Shown here one piece after another: positions 9,079 to 17,414 of a DNA stretch of 64,000 nucleotides. A program made the position numbers and the translations under genes. The stretch lies in NCBI RefSeq assembly GCF_014490555.1, contig NZ_CP061032.1:1054001-1118000 (forward strand). Direction: 5' to 3'. Position 1 is the stretch's first letter, and the number at the start of each line of letters is the position of its first letter. The notes below the pieces were generated by a model. That model had not been told where the DNA came from. It ran no database searches and saw only the letters and a list, made by a program, of their open reading frames with translations. The DNA comes from Corynebacterium lujinxingii. Lineage in GTDB: Bacteria; Actinomycetota; Actinomycetes; Mycobacteriales; Mycobacteriaceae.

Positions 9079-10405
9079 GGTCCACGGCCTGCCGCCGCTG
9101 CGGCCGCGCAAGGTGAGCTGGTGGCGTGAAATGCTGGCGGATGGGCAGGAGTGCGCCCGGCTCGTCGAAACGTTTGGCAGCCCCGTCAACGTCGTCAACC
9201 CCGCACCGATGCGTGACAACATCGGCGAGCTCGTGCGCGCAGGGGCCGCGGCGGGCGTGGAGACGAAGGTGTTCTTCGCTCGCAAAGCCAACAAGGCGCT
9301 GGTATTCGCCGACGAGGCGCGCGGGATGGGCCACGGCGTCGACGTCGCCAGCGAGAACGAGCTGCGCCAAGTGCTCGAGCGGGGGATGCCCGGGGAGCGG
9401 ATCATCTGCTCCGCGGCGATCAAGTCCGACCGGCTGTTGGCCCTGGCCATCGACAACGCGGTGGTTATCTCCGCGGACAGCCGCGCGGAGGCGGAGCGCA
9501 TCGCTCGGCTCGCCACCGCGCGCGGCGCGGTGGCCAAGGTCGCGCTCCTGCTCGCCCCGGATTCGCGCACGATGCCGCCGACCCGCTTCGGCGAGCGCCT
9601 CGACGCCTGGGCGGAGTACTTTCGCACGCTGCGCCGAAACCTCGGGATCGTGGGAATCCACACGCACCTGCACGGCTACGCGGCGGCGGACCGCGCGTCC
9701 GCGCTGCGCGAGTGCATGCGGCTTGTTGACGCGCTGGCTGCATCCGGCCACGCGCCCGCGTTCGTGGAGATTGGGGGAGGTGTGCCCATGTCCTACCTGG
9801 CGGATGAGGCGCAATGGCACGCGTACCAGGACGCGATCGCGCTGCAGGGCAGCGGTTACGCCGAGCCCTTTACCTGGAGGTCCGACCCATTGCGGAACAC
9901 GTACCCGTACTGGCAGGAGCCGACGCGCGGCGCGTGGCTCACCGAGGTACTCTCCGGCGGCGTCGCAGAGGCGCTGCGCGAGCGCGGGTTGCGTCTGCAT
10001 CTTGAGCCGGGGCGCTCGCTTGTCGACGGCTGCGGGCTAACCCTTGCCAAAGTCGCCTTCACCAAGACCTGTTCCGACGGCGTGCCCCTGGTGGGCCTAG
10101 CCATGAACCGCACCCAGTGCCGCACGACCTCGGATGACTTCCTCATCGACCCCTACCTGGTCAAGCGGACCCCGCCGAGCGAGGAGATCGAGGCGTTCTT
10201 GGTCGGCGCCTACTGCATTGAGGACGAACTGATCCTGCGGCGCAAGATCCGCTTCCCTGCTGGGGTAGCACCGGGAGACCTCGTCGCGATCCCGAACACC
10301 GCTGGGTACTTCATGCGCATCCTGGAGAGCGCGTCGCACCAGATTCCGCTGGCGAAGAACGTGGTGTGGCCCGCGGGGCGCTTGGACGACATCGACGTTC
10401 GCTGA
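8708..10405 (+). CDS. Y4yA-family PLP-dependent decarboxylase-like enzyme, with fused upstream relic
   Basis: The open frame spans 565 codons, but the recognisable enzyme begins near residue 130. It is an alanine-racemase-type barrel of the DAP/ornithine decarboxylase fold III group: FFARKANKALVFADEA holds the PLP lysine, then GVDVASENELRQVLERG, GIHTHLHGY, EIGGGVPMSYL, LEPGRSLVDGCG and a C-terminal TAGYFMR. Y4yA enzymes are uncharacterised relatives of diaminopimelate decarboxylase. A genuine start may be the in-frame GTG at 9113 or ATG at 9131; the first 120 codons are the relic described separately. It is the only apparently whole enzyme left of a three-gene locus. It converges with ltbR. 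Confidence 0.72.
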   Translation: MLALIDSGRIRTDLLGRGDEDLAQLAREVGASAVIDAVNAPPGLVEGTLEAELVRCGIGREHPETGSLMVERDGTLAGQRHIAAAGRVSEGWILGHDTLRRGEHEVIPAWARRVTRAALADPERVHGLPPLRPRKVSWWREMLADGQECARLVETFGSPVNVVNPAPMRDNIGELVRAGAAAGVETKVFFARKANKALVFADEARGMGHGVDVASENELRQVLERGMPGERIICSAAIKSDRLLALAIDNAVVISADSRAEAERIARLATARGAVAKVALLLAPDSRTMPPTRFGERLDAWAEYFRTLRRNLGIVGIHTHLHGYAAADRASALRECMRLVDALAASGHAPAFVEIGGGVPMSYLADEAQWHAYQDAIALQGSGYAEPFTWRSDPLRNTYPYWQEPTRGAWLTEVLSGGVAEALRERGLRLHLEPGRSLVDGCGLTLAKVAFTKTCSDGVPLVGLAMNRTQCRTTSDDFLIDPYLVKRTPPSEEIEAFLVGAYCIEDELILRRKIRFPAGVAPGDLVAIPNTAGYFMRILESASHQIPLAKNVVWPAGRLDDIDVR

Positions 10406-10442
10406 CGCCCGTTGGCGCCCCCACTGCCAGGCCGGAGCTCGG

Positions 10443-11129
10443 CTAGAGCTCGGCGCTCAGCCGAGCGGTGGCGTCCTTGAGCGCGGCGCCCCACTTGCCT
10501 GCGGGTGAGGGCCTGAGCCGCTCCGCCGGGCCGGAGATGGATAACACCGCGACAAGCGTGCCATCGGGTCCGAATACCGGCGCCGAGACCGAGGCCAAGC
10601 CGACTTCGCGCTCGGCGACAGACTCGGCGAACCCGTCGACGCGCACTCGCTCCAGGTCGGCGGTGTCGAACGGCGCGTCGATCGGTGCGTGGGCAGCGAA
10701 GACGCGGGCCGCGGATCCGGCGGCAAGCGTCAGGCGGGAGCCGACGGGCACCACATTGTGCAAGCCGCTTTCCGGCTCCTCCGCCGCAATGCAGGTGCGG
10801 GTGGATCCGGTGAGTTGGTAAAGCTGGGCAGACTCGCCGGTTGCCGCGACGAGCTCGCGCATCACCGGCGCCGCAGCCGCGAGCAGCTTCGGGGAAGGCC
10901 CCGCGGCGTAGCCGGAGAGGGCGGGCCCGAGCCTCCACTCGCCGTGGTCGTTTCGGGCGAGCACGTGGTGAAGCTCGAGTGCTGTCGCGATGCGGTGGGC
11001 AGTGGCGCGGGGGAGCTCGGTGTCGTCACTAAGTTCTGCGAGTGTCTTGTCGCCTGCAGCAACGGAGCGTGCGATAGCGACTGCGCGGTCAAGAACTTTG
11101 ATTCCGGAGCCTTCGTTATACTGTCTCAC
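10443..11129 (-). CDS. ltbR: IclR-type regulator LtbR of leucine (and tryptophan) biosynthesis
   Basis: 228 residues. The N-terminal winged helix (KVLDRAVAIARSVAAGDKTL, LPRATAHRIATALE) is followed by an IclR effector domain (GESAQLYQLTGSTRTCIAAEE, GSRLTLAAGSAARVFAAH, SVSAPVFGPDGTLVAVLSISGP). Its divergent position next to leuCD is that of LtbR in Corynebacterium glutamicum, which represses leuB, leuCD and the trp genes. The GTG start at 11129 lies inside a TCTCACA motif and 7 nt after a -10-like TAGGAT, so the mRNA is probably leaderless and autoregulated. Confidence 0.9.
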   Translation of the reverse strand: MRQYNEGSGIKVLDRAVAIARSVAAGDKTLAELSDDTELPRATAHRIATALELHHVLARNDHGEWRLGPALSGYAAGPSPKLLAAAAPVMRELVAATGESAQLYQLTGSTRTCIAAEEPESGLHNVVPVGSRLTLAAGSAARVFAAHAPIDAPFDTADLERVRVDGFAESVAEREVGLASVSAPVFGPDGTLVAVLSISGPAERLRPSPAGKWGAALKDATARLSAEL

Positions 11130-11160
11130 AGATCGAATCCTAACATCCCATATTGTGAGA
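11124..11160. promoter_or_regulatory. LtbR-type operator between ltbR and leuC
   Basis: CATATTGTGAGA at 11149-11160 differs by one base from the LtbR box as I recall it for C. glutamicum, CA(T/C)ATAGTGAGA. An inverted TCTCACA at 11124-11130 covers the ltbR start, so the two arms could be bound by one dimer or two. TATTGT (11151-11156), inside the box, is a possible leuC -10. Confidence 0.65.
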
Positions 11161-11188
11161 TGTTGGGAACTGTGTGAAGGAGGACCTC

Positions 11189-12610
11189 ATGGCTGATTCG
11201 CCGCTGACATTAGCGGAAAAAGTGTGGCGCGACCACGTGGTGCAGAAAGGGGAAAACGGCGGCCCCGACCTCATCTTCATTGATTTCCAGCTGCTGCACG
11301 AGGTGACTTCGCCGCAGGCCTTCGACGGGTTGCGCATGGCGGGGCGCACGATGCGCCACCCGGAGCTGCACCTGGCCACGGAGGACCACAACGTGCCCAC
11401 CGTCGGCATCACCAACGGCGCGCTGACTGAAATCGCTGAGCCGACGTCGCGCACCCAGGTGGCAACGCTGCGCGACAATTGTGAAGAGTTCGGCGTGAAG
11501 TTGCACCCGATGGGCGATGTCCAGCAGGGGATCGTCCACACCGTAGGGCCGCAGTTGGGTATCACGCAGCCGGGCATGACGATTGTGTGCGGCGACTCGC
11601 ACACCTCCACCCACGGCGCGTTCGGATCGATCGCCATGGGTATCGGTACCTCCGAGGTGGAGCACGTCATGGCCACCCAGACGCTGCCGCTGAAGCCCTT
11701 TAAGACGATGGCGATCGAAGTCTCCGGCGAGCTGCAGGAAGGTGTCACGGCCAAGGACTTGATTCTGGCGATCATCGCCAAGATCGGCACTGGCGGCGGT
11801 CAGGGCCACATCATCGAGTACCGCGGCGAGGCCATCGAGAAAATGTCGATGGAATCGCGCATGACGCTGTGCAACATGTCCATTGAAGCCGGTGCCCGCG
11901 CCGGCATGGTCGCGCCGGATCAGACCACCTTCGACTACGTGGAGGGTCGCGAGTACGCGCCGAAGGGCGCCGACTGGGACGCCGCGGTGGAGTACTGGAA
12001 GACGTTGCCTACCGACGAAGGCGCGAGGTTCGACACCGTTGTGGAAATCGACGGCGCGGCGCTGACCCCGTTTGTCACCTGGGGCACCAACCCGGGCCAG
12101 GGCCTGCCGCTGGGCGAGAACGTTCCTGACCCGGAGGATTTCACAGACGACACCGCGAAGGCAGCTGCCGAAAAAGCGATCGCTTACATGGACCTCACCC
12201 CGGGCACCCCGCTTCGCGACATCGCCATCGACACCGTGTTCTTGGGGTCGTGCACGAACGCCCGCATCGAGGACTTGCGCGCCGCCGCCGAGGTGGTCCA
12301 GGGCCGCACAATCGCGCAGAACACCCGCATGCTCGTGGTTCCCAGTTCGACCGTGGTCAAACAGCAAGCCGAGGACGAAGGCCTGGACAAGATCTTCACC
12401 GACTTCGGCGCTGAGTGGCGCACCGCAGGTTGCTCAATGTGCCTGGGCATGAACCCGGACCAGTTGAAACCGGGGGAGCGCAGTGCGTCGACAAGCAACC
12501 GCAATTTCGAGGGCCGTCAAGGCCCGGGCGGGCGCACCCACCTGGTTTCCCCGCTCGTCGCCGCCGCCACTGCGGTGACTGGCCACCTCGCCAGCCCGGC
12601 AGATCTGTAA
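11189..12610 (+). CDS. leuC: 3-isopropylmalate dehydratase large subunit
   Basis: 473 residues; with LeuD it isomerises 2-isopropylmalate to 3-isopropylmalate in leucine biosynthesis in the cytoplasm. Aconitase-fold features are complete: VCGDSHTSTHGAFGSIAMGIG, the first 4Fe-4S cysteine in FLGSCTNARIEDL and the CxxC pair in GCSMCLGMNPDQL. The ATG at 11189 follows AAGGAGG (11177-11183) by 5 nt and is preferred over an in-frame GTG at 11174. leuD follows after 12 nt with its own AAAGGAG. Confidence 0.97.
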   Translation: MADSPLTLAEKVWRDHVVQKGENGGPDLIFIDFQLLHEVTSPQAFDGLRMAGRTMRHPELHLATEDHNVPTVGITNGALTEIAEPTSRTQVATLRDNCEEFGVKLHPMGDVQQGIVHTVGPQLGITQPGMTIVCGDSHTSTHGAFGSIAMGIGTSEVEHVMATQTLPLKPFKTMAIEVSGELQEGVTAKDLILAIIAKIGTGGGQGHIIEYRGEAIEKMSMESRMTLCNMSIEAGARAGMVAPDQTTFDYVEGREYAPKGADWDAAVEYWKTLPTDEGARFDTVVEIDGAALTPFVTWGTNPGQGLPLGENVPDPEDFTDDTAKAAAEKAIAYMDLTPGTPLRDIAIDTVFLGSCTNARIEDLRAAAEVVQGRTIAQNTRMLVVPSSTVVKQQAEDEGLDKIFTDFGAEWRTAGCSMCLGMNPDQLKPGERSASTSNRNFEGRQGPGGRTHLVSPLVAAATAVTGHLASPADL

Positions 12611-12622
12611 AGGAGCCCGACC

Positions 12623-13216
12623 ATGGAAAAATTCACCACCCACACCGGCGTCGGCGTCCCGCTGACGCGCACCAACGTCGACACCGACCAGATCATCCCG
12701 GCCCGCTACCTCAAGCGCGTCACCCGCACCGGTTTCGAGGACGGCCTGTTTTCAAACTGGCGCGAGTCTGAACCCACGTTCGTGCTCAACCAGGACGCAT
12801 ACAAAAACGGCTCCGTGCTGTTCACCGGCGAGGACTTCGGCACCGGATCGTCTCGCGAGCACGCTGTGTGGGCGCTGATGGACTACGGCTTCCGGGCTGT
12901 GTTCAGCCCGCGCTTTGCAGACATCTTCCGCGGCAACGCCGGCAAGGCGGGCCTGCTTGCGGGCGCGATGAACCAGGACGACATCGACCTGATCTGGAAG
13001 CACCTCGAACAGCACCCCGGCGACGAAGCGGTCGTCTCACTGGAGGACCGCACCGTAACTGTAGGCGGCAACACCTTCACGTTCGAGATCGACGATTACA
13101 CCCGCTGGCGCCTCATAGAAGGTCTCGATGATATTGGGCTGACGCTTCGCGACGAAGCCGCCATCGAGCGCTTCGAAGCCGGCCGTCCACCGTTCAAACC
13201 GGCCGTCCGAAACTAA
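12623..13216 (+). CDS. leuD: 3-isopropylmalate dehydratase small subunit
   Basis: 197 residues, the usual LeuD length. It supplies the swivel domain that completes the LeuCD active site. Diagnostic blocks are RTNVDTDQIIPARYLK, GEDFGTGSSREHAVWAL and SPRFADIFRGNAGKAGLL. The ATG at 12623 is 7 nt after AAAGGAG. Cotranscribed with leuC; a strong hairpin at 13239-13276 ends the operon. Confidence 0.97.
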   Translation: MEKFTTHTGVGVPLTRTNVDTDQIIPARYLKRVTRTGFEDGLFSNWRESEPTFVLNQDAYKNGSVLFTGEDFGTGSSREHAVWALMDYGFRAVFSPRFADIFRGNAGKAGLLAGAMNQDDIDLIWKHLEQHPGDEAVVSLEDRTVTVGGNTFTFEIDDYTRWRLIEGLDDIGLTLRDEAAIERFEAGRPPFKPAVRN

Positions 13217-13238
13217 GCGGCGGCCGACCGGACGGCAG

Positions 13239-13276
13239 GATCAACGACCGGGTTTAGGCCCGCTCGTTGATCTTTT
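13239..13276 (+). terminator. Rho-independent terminator of leuCD
   Basis: GATCAACGA (13239-13247) pairs perfectly with TCGTTGATC (13264-13272), followed by TTTT. The stem reaches into the last codons of the convergent YbjN gene. Confidence 0.75.
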
Positions 13277-13706
13277 GCACTACGTCTGGCGCAAACTGCG
13301 CCAGAAAGTCGCGGGAGGCCACGACGACGCCCTGGATACCGGTTCTCACTTGCGCGGCGAACTGGTCGTCGGTGTAGTCCCAGAACCCGGGCAACGAATA
13401 TGCCGCGGACAGTGCTGTAACGTCGCGCTTTTCATCCTTGATGGCGCTGACCGTGGGGTAGGCCTTGTCAAAGTTGTACTGCTCTACCCAGTCGAGCACC
13501 TCGTCGAACCGCTCAGCTTTGACCGATTCCGTCGCGAGGGTGGTCACCACGTTGAGGTTCGGCTCGATGACGTTGATTTCCAACCCGATGCCGGAAAATC
13601 CGGAGCGGATCGCGGGTCCCTGCTCCGCTGATTCGTATTTCCAGCCTTCTTTGTCGAACAGCGCCTTGACGCGCTCGATGCTCACGTTGCTCGTCTGTGC
13701 GGTCAT
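13254..13706 (-). CDS. YbjN domain-containing protein
   Basis: 150 residues of the bacterial YbjN/sensory-transduction-regulator fold: VKALFDKEGWKYE at the start, central LEINVIEPNLNVVTTLATESV, then the helical half with LPGFWDYTDDQFAAQVRTGIQ. The ATG at 13706 sits 8 nt after GGAGG. YbjN folds resemble class I type III secretion chaperones; their cellular role in actinobacteria is unknown. Only 3 nt separate it from an upstream paralogue, so the two are translated from one mRNA and may form a heterodimer. Confidence 0.8.
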   Translation of the reverse strand: MTAQTSNVSIERVKALFDKEGWKYESAEQGPAIRSGFSGIGLEINVIEPNLNVVTTLATESVKAERFDEVLDWVEQYNFDKAYPTVSAIKDEKRDVTALSAAYSLPGFWDYTDDQFAAQVRTGIQGVVVASRDFLAQFAPDVVQKINERA

Positions 13707-13709
13707 GTT

Positions 13710-14180
13710 TTACGCCTCCTGGTTCGAATCGGTGCCGGTGGAGTTCGTCGGCAAGGTCTCTTCAACATCCGGTAGCGCATCGCGCAGGAGTTGCGCGATG
13801 TGGTGGATGGCGGAGAAGTAGTACTCCAGCATTTCGCGGATCTGATCGTCGGAAAAACCGTCGTTGGAGAAGAACGGTGCCTCGATTAGCGCAACTGCGG
13901 TGTCGTCGTCGCGGCGCACCGGGTGCACGCGCACGAGTGGCATCGTGCGGTTGATTTCGTTGCAGCGCGTGCGAAACGTCGCCACCTGGTCGGCGCCGCG
14001 CACCGTGGCCATCCAGCGCGCGGAGGCCTTGAAGCCTTCGTTGGCCACGTCGAAAAAGACGGCCAGGCCCGGAAATGCCGTGCGGGTCTCGCCGGTGTCC
14101 TCCTGGTAGTACTTCAGATCCATCGCTTTGAGCGTGGCGGCAATGCGGTCTTGGGAAATGGCGGGAAATGCTGTTGCCAT
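13710..14180 (-). CDS. YbjN domain-containing protein (paralogue)
   Basis: 156 residues: QDRIAATLKAMDLKYYQED, then FPGLAVFFDVANEGFKASARWMATV, NEINRTMPLVRVHPVRRDD and an acidic tail. Start ATG at 14180 with AAAGGA 6 nt upstream. It has the same fold and length as the downstream YbjN gene but low identity, suggesting an old tandem duplication. First gene of the pair; upstream lies the Nudix gene on the same strand, 41 bp away. Confidence 0.8.
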   Translation of the reverse strand: MATAFPAISQDRIAATLKAMDLKYYQEDTGETRTAFPGLAVFFDVANEGFKASARWMATVRGADQVATFRTRCNEINRTMPLVRVHPVRRDDDTAVALIEAPFFSNDGFSDDQIREMLEYYFSAIHHIAQLLRDALPDVEETLPTNSTGTDSNQEA

Positions 14181-14221
14181 CTGCGCGTCCTTTCTTTTTC
14201 GTGAAACGAGTTGTCGCGGTG

Positions 14222-15253
14222 CTAGATCACGGGCAGGGCCGAGGGAAAGTAGTCGGCGCCGGTGAGTTGGCCGTCGTGGAAGCTCAGCACCCACACGGAG
14301 CCTTTCTTGGCGTTGATGTCGCCGTCGATGGGCAAGGTGCCCTGGGCAGACAGCCACGCGAGCATGCCCGGGATGACCTCGCCCTGGGCGCAGACCACGC
14401 TGGTGCCGCCTTCCGCGATGACCTCGGTTATCGCGCGTTGGGCGCCCACCATGTCCTCGAGCCACGCGTCGTCGCCGAAGCGCTTGTCGACGACCACGTC
14501 AAGGCCACTTTCATCCGCCAGCGGCGCGACCGTGGTCTGGCAGCGCTCGGGAACAGCCGAGTAGATGCGCTCGGGGTTGAACGCGCTGAGCAAAGGCACG
14601 AGCATCTCGGACTGGCGGCGGCCCTTCTTGTCCAGCGGGCGCAGGTTGTCGTCGCCGGACCACTTGGCGCGGTCGTGCGCGCGGGCATGGCGCACGTAAA
14701 GGATGCGTGCGTCGGCCGGGGTGCGGAAGCGCTTCTGCGCCTTGGCGAGCACCTCGCGGTCGAGGTCGTAGGTCATGAGCGCAATCGCTTCGTCGATCGG
14801 CAGCCAGCGGATCTCGTCGACTTCGTCGTTGGGCACGAACTCGCCGCCGGTGACCTCACCGGTCCAGTAGTAGACCACCTTCGTGGTCTTCTTCACCGGG
14901 TAGACGGTCTTGCCCAAGTGCTTGCCCAGGCGCACGTCGTAGCCGGTTTCCTCCTTGATCTCGCGCACAGCGGTCTGCACGAGGGACTCGTCGGGGTCGA
15001 CCTTGCCCTTGGCCAGCGACCAGTCGTCGTAATGCGGGCGGTGGATGCAGGCGACCTCGACAGTCTCGGGCTCGCGTAGGTTGCCGCGCCACAGCACCGC
15101 ACCGGCCGCCAAAGTGGTCCGTTTAAACTCGTCCTGCGGTTTGAGCGGTATCTCCTGGAGACGACCGGTGAGAAACTTCTCGCCTTGGGCGTCTTTGTCT
15201 TGTTCGTGGAGCTCTCCGCTTTTGGCGGTGGCTTTCGAGGCGTTCGTAGGCAT
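14222..15253 (-). CDS. Nudix hydrolase fused to a histidine-phosphatase domain (MutT1-like)
   Basis: 343 residues. The Nudix half carries the complete box GKVDPDESLVQTAVREIKEE followed by TG. The C-terminal half starts ILYVRHARAHDRAKW, a histidine-phosphatase (RHG) motif with Ala in place of Gly, and continues with LRPLDKKGRRQSEML and VYSAVPERCQTT-like blocks. Mycobacterial MutT1 has the same two-domain architecture and degrades 8-oxo-dGTP and diadenosine polyphosphates; that role is inferred. Starts at 15253, 15262 and 15274 are all possible; none has a clear Shine-Dalgarno sequence. It is divergent from gpsA. Confidence 0.85.
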   Translation of the reverse strand: MPTNASKATAKSGELHEQDKDAQGEKFLTGRLQEIPLKPQDEFKRTTLAAGAVLWRGNLREPETVEVACIHRPHYDDWSLAKGKVDPDESLVQTAVREIKEETGYDVRLGKHLGKTVYPVKKTTKVVYYWTGEVTGGEFVPNDEVDEIRWLPIDEAIALMTYDLDREVLAKAQKRFRTPADARILYVRHARAHDRAKWSGDDNLRPLDKKGRRQSEMLVPLLSAFNPERIYSAVPERCQTTVAPLADESGLDVVVDKRFGDDAWLEDMVGAQRAITEVIAEGGTSVVCAQGEVIPGMLAWLSAQGTLPIDGDINAKKGSVWVLSFHDGQLTGADYFPSALPVI

Positions 15254-15337
15254 GCCTTCCATTGTTACGCACATGGGCTGGCAGCGCTACGAATGGTACG
15301 TTGAACCGGATAGTCAGGCTGGGAGGATGCGGAAAAT

Positions 15338-16336
15338 ATGGTGAACGTAGCGGTACTTGGCGCGGGGTCATGGGGCACGACTCTGGCGAAGGTGTTCGCA
15401 GACGCGGGCAACCGGGTCACGTTGTGGGCCCGCAGGCCCGCGCTTGCGGAAACGATTGAAAACACGCGCGTAAATCCGGAGTACTTGCCCGGTATCGAGT
15501 TGTCGCCCGCCATCGAGGCGACGTCCGATGCGCAGTACGCGCTTGACGACGCCGCCATTGTCGTTTTCGGCGTCCCCAGCCAGACGATGCGCGACAACGT
15601 GTCCAAGTGGGCGCCGATGATCCCGTCGGACGCGACGATGCTGTCGATTTCCAAGGGCGTGGAAACTGGCACGCACCAGCGTATGAGCCAGGTCATCGCC
15701 GAGGTCACCGGGGCAGACCCGGATCGCATCGCCGTGCTGAGCGGGCCGAACCTGTCGCGCGAGGTCGCACTGGAGCAGCCGGCCGCGACTGTGATCGCCT
15801 GCACGGACGGAAACCGGGCGAAGCTCGTTCAGGCGGCGTGCGCCACGACGTACCTGCGCCCGTACACCAACACCGACGTCGTCGGCTGCGAGATCGGCGG
15901 CGCGACGAAAAACGTCATCGCGCTCGCCTGCGGCATGGCGGCCGGCCAGGGGCTGGGGGACAACACCACGGCCTCCCTGATCACCCGCGGCCTGGCTGAG
16001 ACGACGCGGCTTGGCGACGCACTCGGCGCCGACCCGCGCACGTTCGCCGGCCTCGCGGGCATAGGCGACTTGGTGGCCACATGCGCCTCGCCGTTGTCGC
16101 GCAACCGCACCTTCGGCGCTGCCCTCGGCGAAGGCGCCACGATGGAAGAGGCGAAGGCGGCGACCAAGGGGCAGGTGGCCGAGGGCGTGGTGTCGTCGAG
16201 AAGCATCTTCCAGCTCGCAGAGGCGAACGGGGTCGAGATGCCGATCACCCAGGCGGTGTACGCGGTGTGCCACGAGGGTTTCCGGGTGCCCGACACCATT
16301 GCGGCGCTGATGGGGCGCAGCAAGAAGGCGGAGTAA
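15338..16336 (+). CDS. gpsA: NAD(P)H-dependent glycerol-3-phosphate dehydrogenase
   Basis: 332 residues; reduces dihydroxyacetone phosphate to sn-glycerol 3-phosphate for phospholipid synthesis. Rossmann motif VAVLGAGSWGTTLA at the N-terminus, then LSISKGVETGT, LSGPNLSREVA and the C-terminal domain blocks CEIGGATKNVIALACGMA and LAGIGDLVATCASPLSRNR. ATG at 15338 with GGGAGGA about 11 nt upstream. It leads an operon-like run with ddl; GpsA-Ddl adjacency is common in actinobacteria. Confidence 0.97.
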   Translation: MVNVAVLGAGSWGTTLAKVFADAGNRVTLWARRPALAETIENTRVNPEYLPGIELSPAIEATSDAQYALDDAAIVVFGVPSQTMRDNVSKWAPMIPSDATMLSISKGVETGTHQRMSQVIAEVTGADPDRIAVLSGPNLSREVALEQPAATVIACTDGNRAKLVQAACATTYLRPYTNTDVVGCEIGGATKNVIALACGMAAGQGLGDNTTASLITRGLAETTRLGDALGADPRTFAGLAGIGDLVATCASPLSRNRTFGAALGEGATMEEAKAATKGQVAEGVVSSRSIFQLAEANGVEMPITQAVYAVCHEGFRVPDTIAALMGRSKKAE

Positions 16337-16369
16337 AACACGCCGCGCGCGGGCTGTAAATTGGTCTGC

Positions 16370-17410
16370 GTGATTCGCGTAGCTGTTCTCTACGGTGGCA
16401 TGTCCACCGAGCATTCGATTTCCTGCATCTCCGCCGCGTCCGTGATGGAGCACATGCCTGCGGACTACGAGGTGTTCCCGATCGGGATCACCCGAGACGG
16501 CGTGTGGGTCGAAGGCACCACCGACCCGGTTGCGGGCGTGGCGCTGCCGGAGGTACCGGAGGGCCGCGAGGTTGCGCTGTCCATCAACCCCACACGCAAG
16601 GGGCTGATTTTTGACGTCGCCACCGGTGAGGAACTCGTCCACGTCGACGCTGTTTTCCCAGTCTTGCACGGCAAGTACGGCGAGGACGGCACCGTCCAGG
16701 GACTCCTCGAGCTCGCCGGCGTGCCGTACGTCGGCCCGGGCGTGTTGGCCTCCGCGTGCGGAATGGACAAGGAGTACATGAAAAAACTCGTCGCAGCCGA
16801 GGGCATCGCAATTACCCGCGAGGTGATCTTGGACGGGCGCAGCTCGCTGGACGACGACGAACGTGACCACCTCGGCCTACCCGTCTTCGTCAAACCAGCC
16901 AACGGCGGCTCATCCATCGGCGTGTCCAAGGTGAGCGACTGGGCGGACTTCGCCGCCGCCTACGCCCTTGCACGCGAGTCGGACGAGAAGGTCATCGTGG
17001 AAGCCGAGCTGGTTGGCGACGAGGTGGAAATCGGCGTCCTCGAGCGCCCCGACGGCACCATCGCCGCATCCGTGCCGGCGAAACTCAACGGCACCGAGGA
17101 ATCTGCGGAGGGCTTTTACGGCTTTGAGACGAAATACCTCGAAGACGGCGTGACGGCGACGATCCCGGCGCAGTACGACGAAGAACTGACCAAGCGGCTG
17201 CAGGACACGGCCGTGACGTGCTTTAAGGCGCTGAACTGTAAGTCGCTGACCCGCGTGGACTTCTTCGTTACCGAAGAGGGGCCGGTGTTCAACGAGGTCA
17301 ACACGATGCCGGGCTTCACGTCGATTTCGATGTATCCGCAGGTGTGGGCGGCCAGCGGCGTGGACTACCCGCAGCTACTGGACACGCTCATCCAGACCGC
17401 GCTGCGTTAG
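16370..17410 (+). CDS. ddl: D-alanine--D-alanine ligase
   Basis: 346 residues of the ATP-grasp fold; makes the D-Ala-D-Ala dipeptide of peptidoglycan. Key blocks: VAVLYGGMSTEHSIS, FPVLHGKYGEDGTVQGLLELAG, MDKEYMKKL, PVFVKPANGGSSIGVSKV, and the metal site VDFFVTEEGPVFNEVNTMPGFT. The GTG at 16370 is preferred. It lies 8 nt after a -10-like TAAATT (16356-16361), so leaderless initiation from an internal promoter is plausible. An in-frame TTG at 16361 is the alternative. Confidence 0.96.
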   Translation: MIRVAVLYGGMSTEHSISCISAASVMEHMPADYEVFPIGITRDGVWVEGTTDPVAGVALPEVPEGREVALSINPTRKGLIFDVATGEELVHVDAVFPVLHGKYGEDGTVQGLLELAGVPYVGPGVLASACGMDKEYMKKLVAAEGIAITREVILDGRSSLDDDERDHLGLPVFVKPANGGSSIGVSKVSDWADFAAAYALARESDEKVIVEAELVGDEVEIGVLERPDGTIAASVPAKLNGTEESAEGFYGFETKYLEDGVTATIPAQYDEELTKRLQDTAVTCFKALNCKSLTRVDFFVTEEGPVFNEVNTMPGFTSISMYPQVWAASGVDYPQLLDTLIQTALR

Positions 17411-17414
17411 CGGG

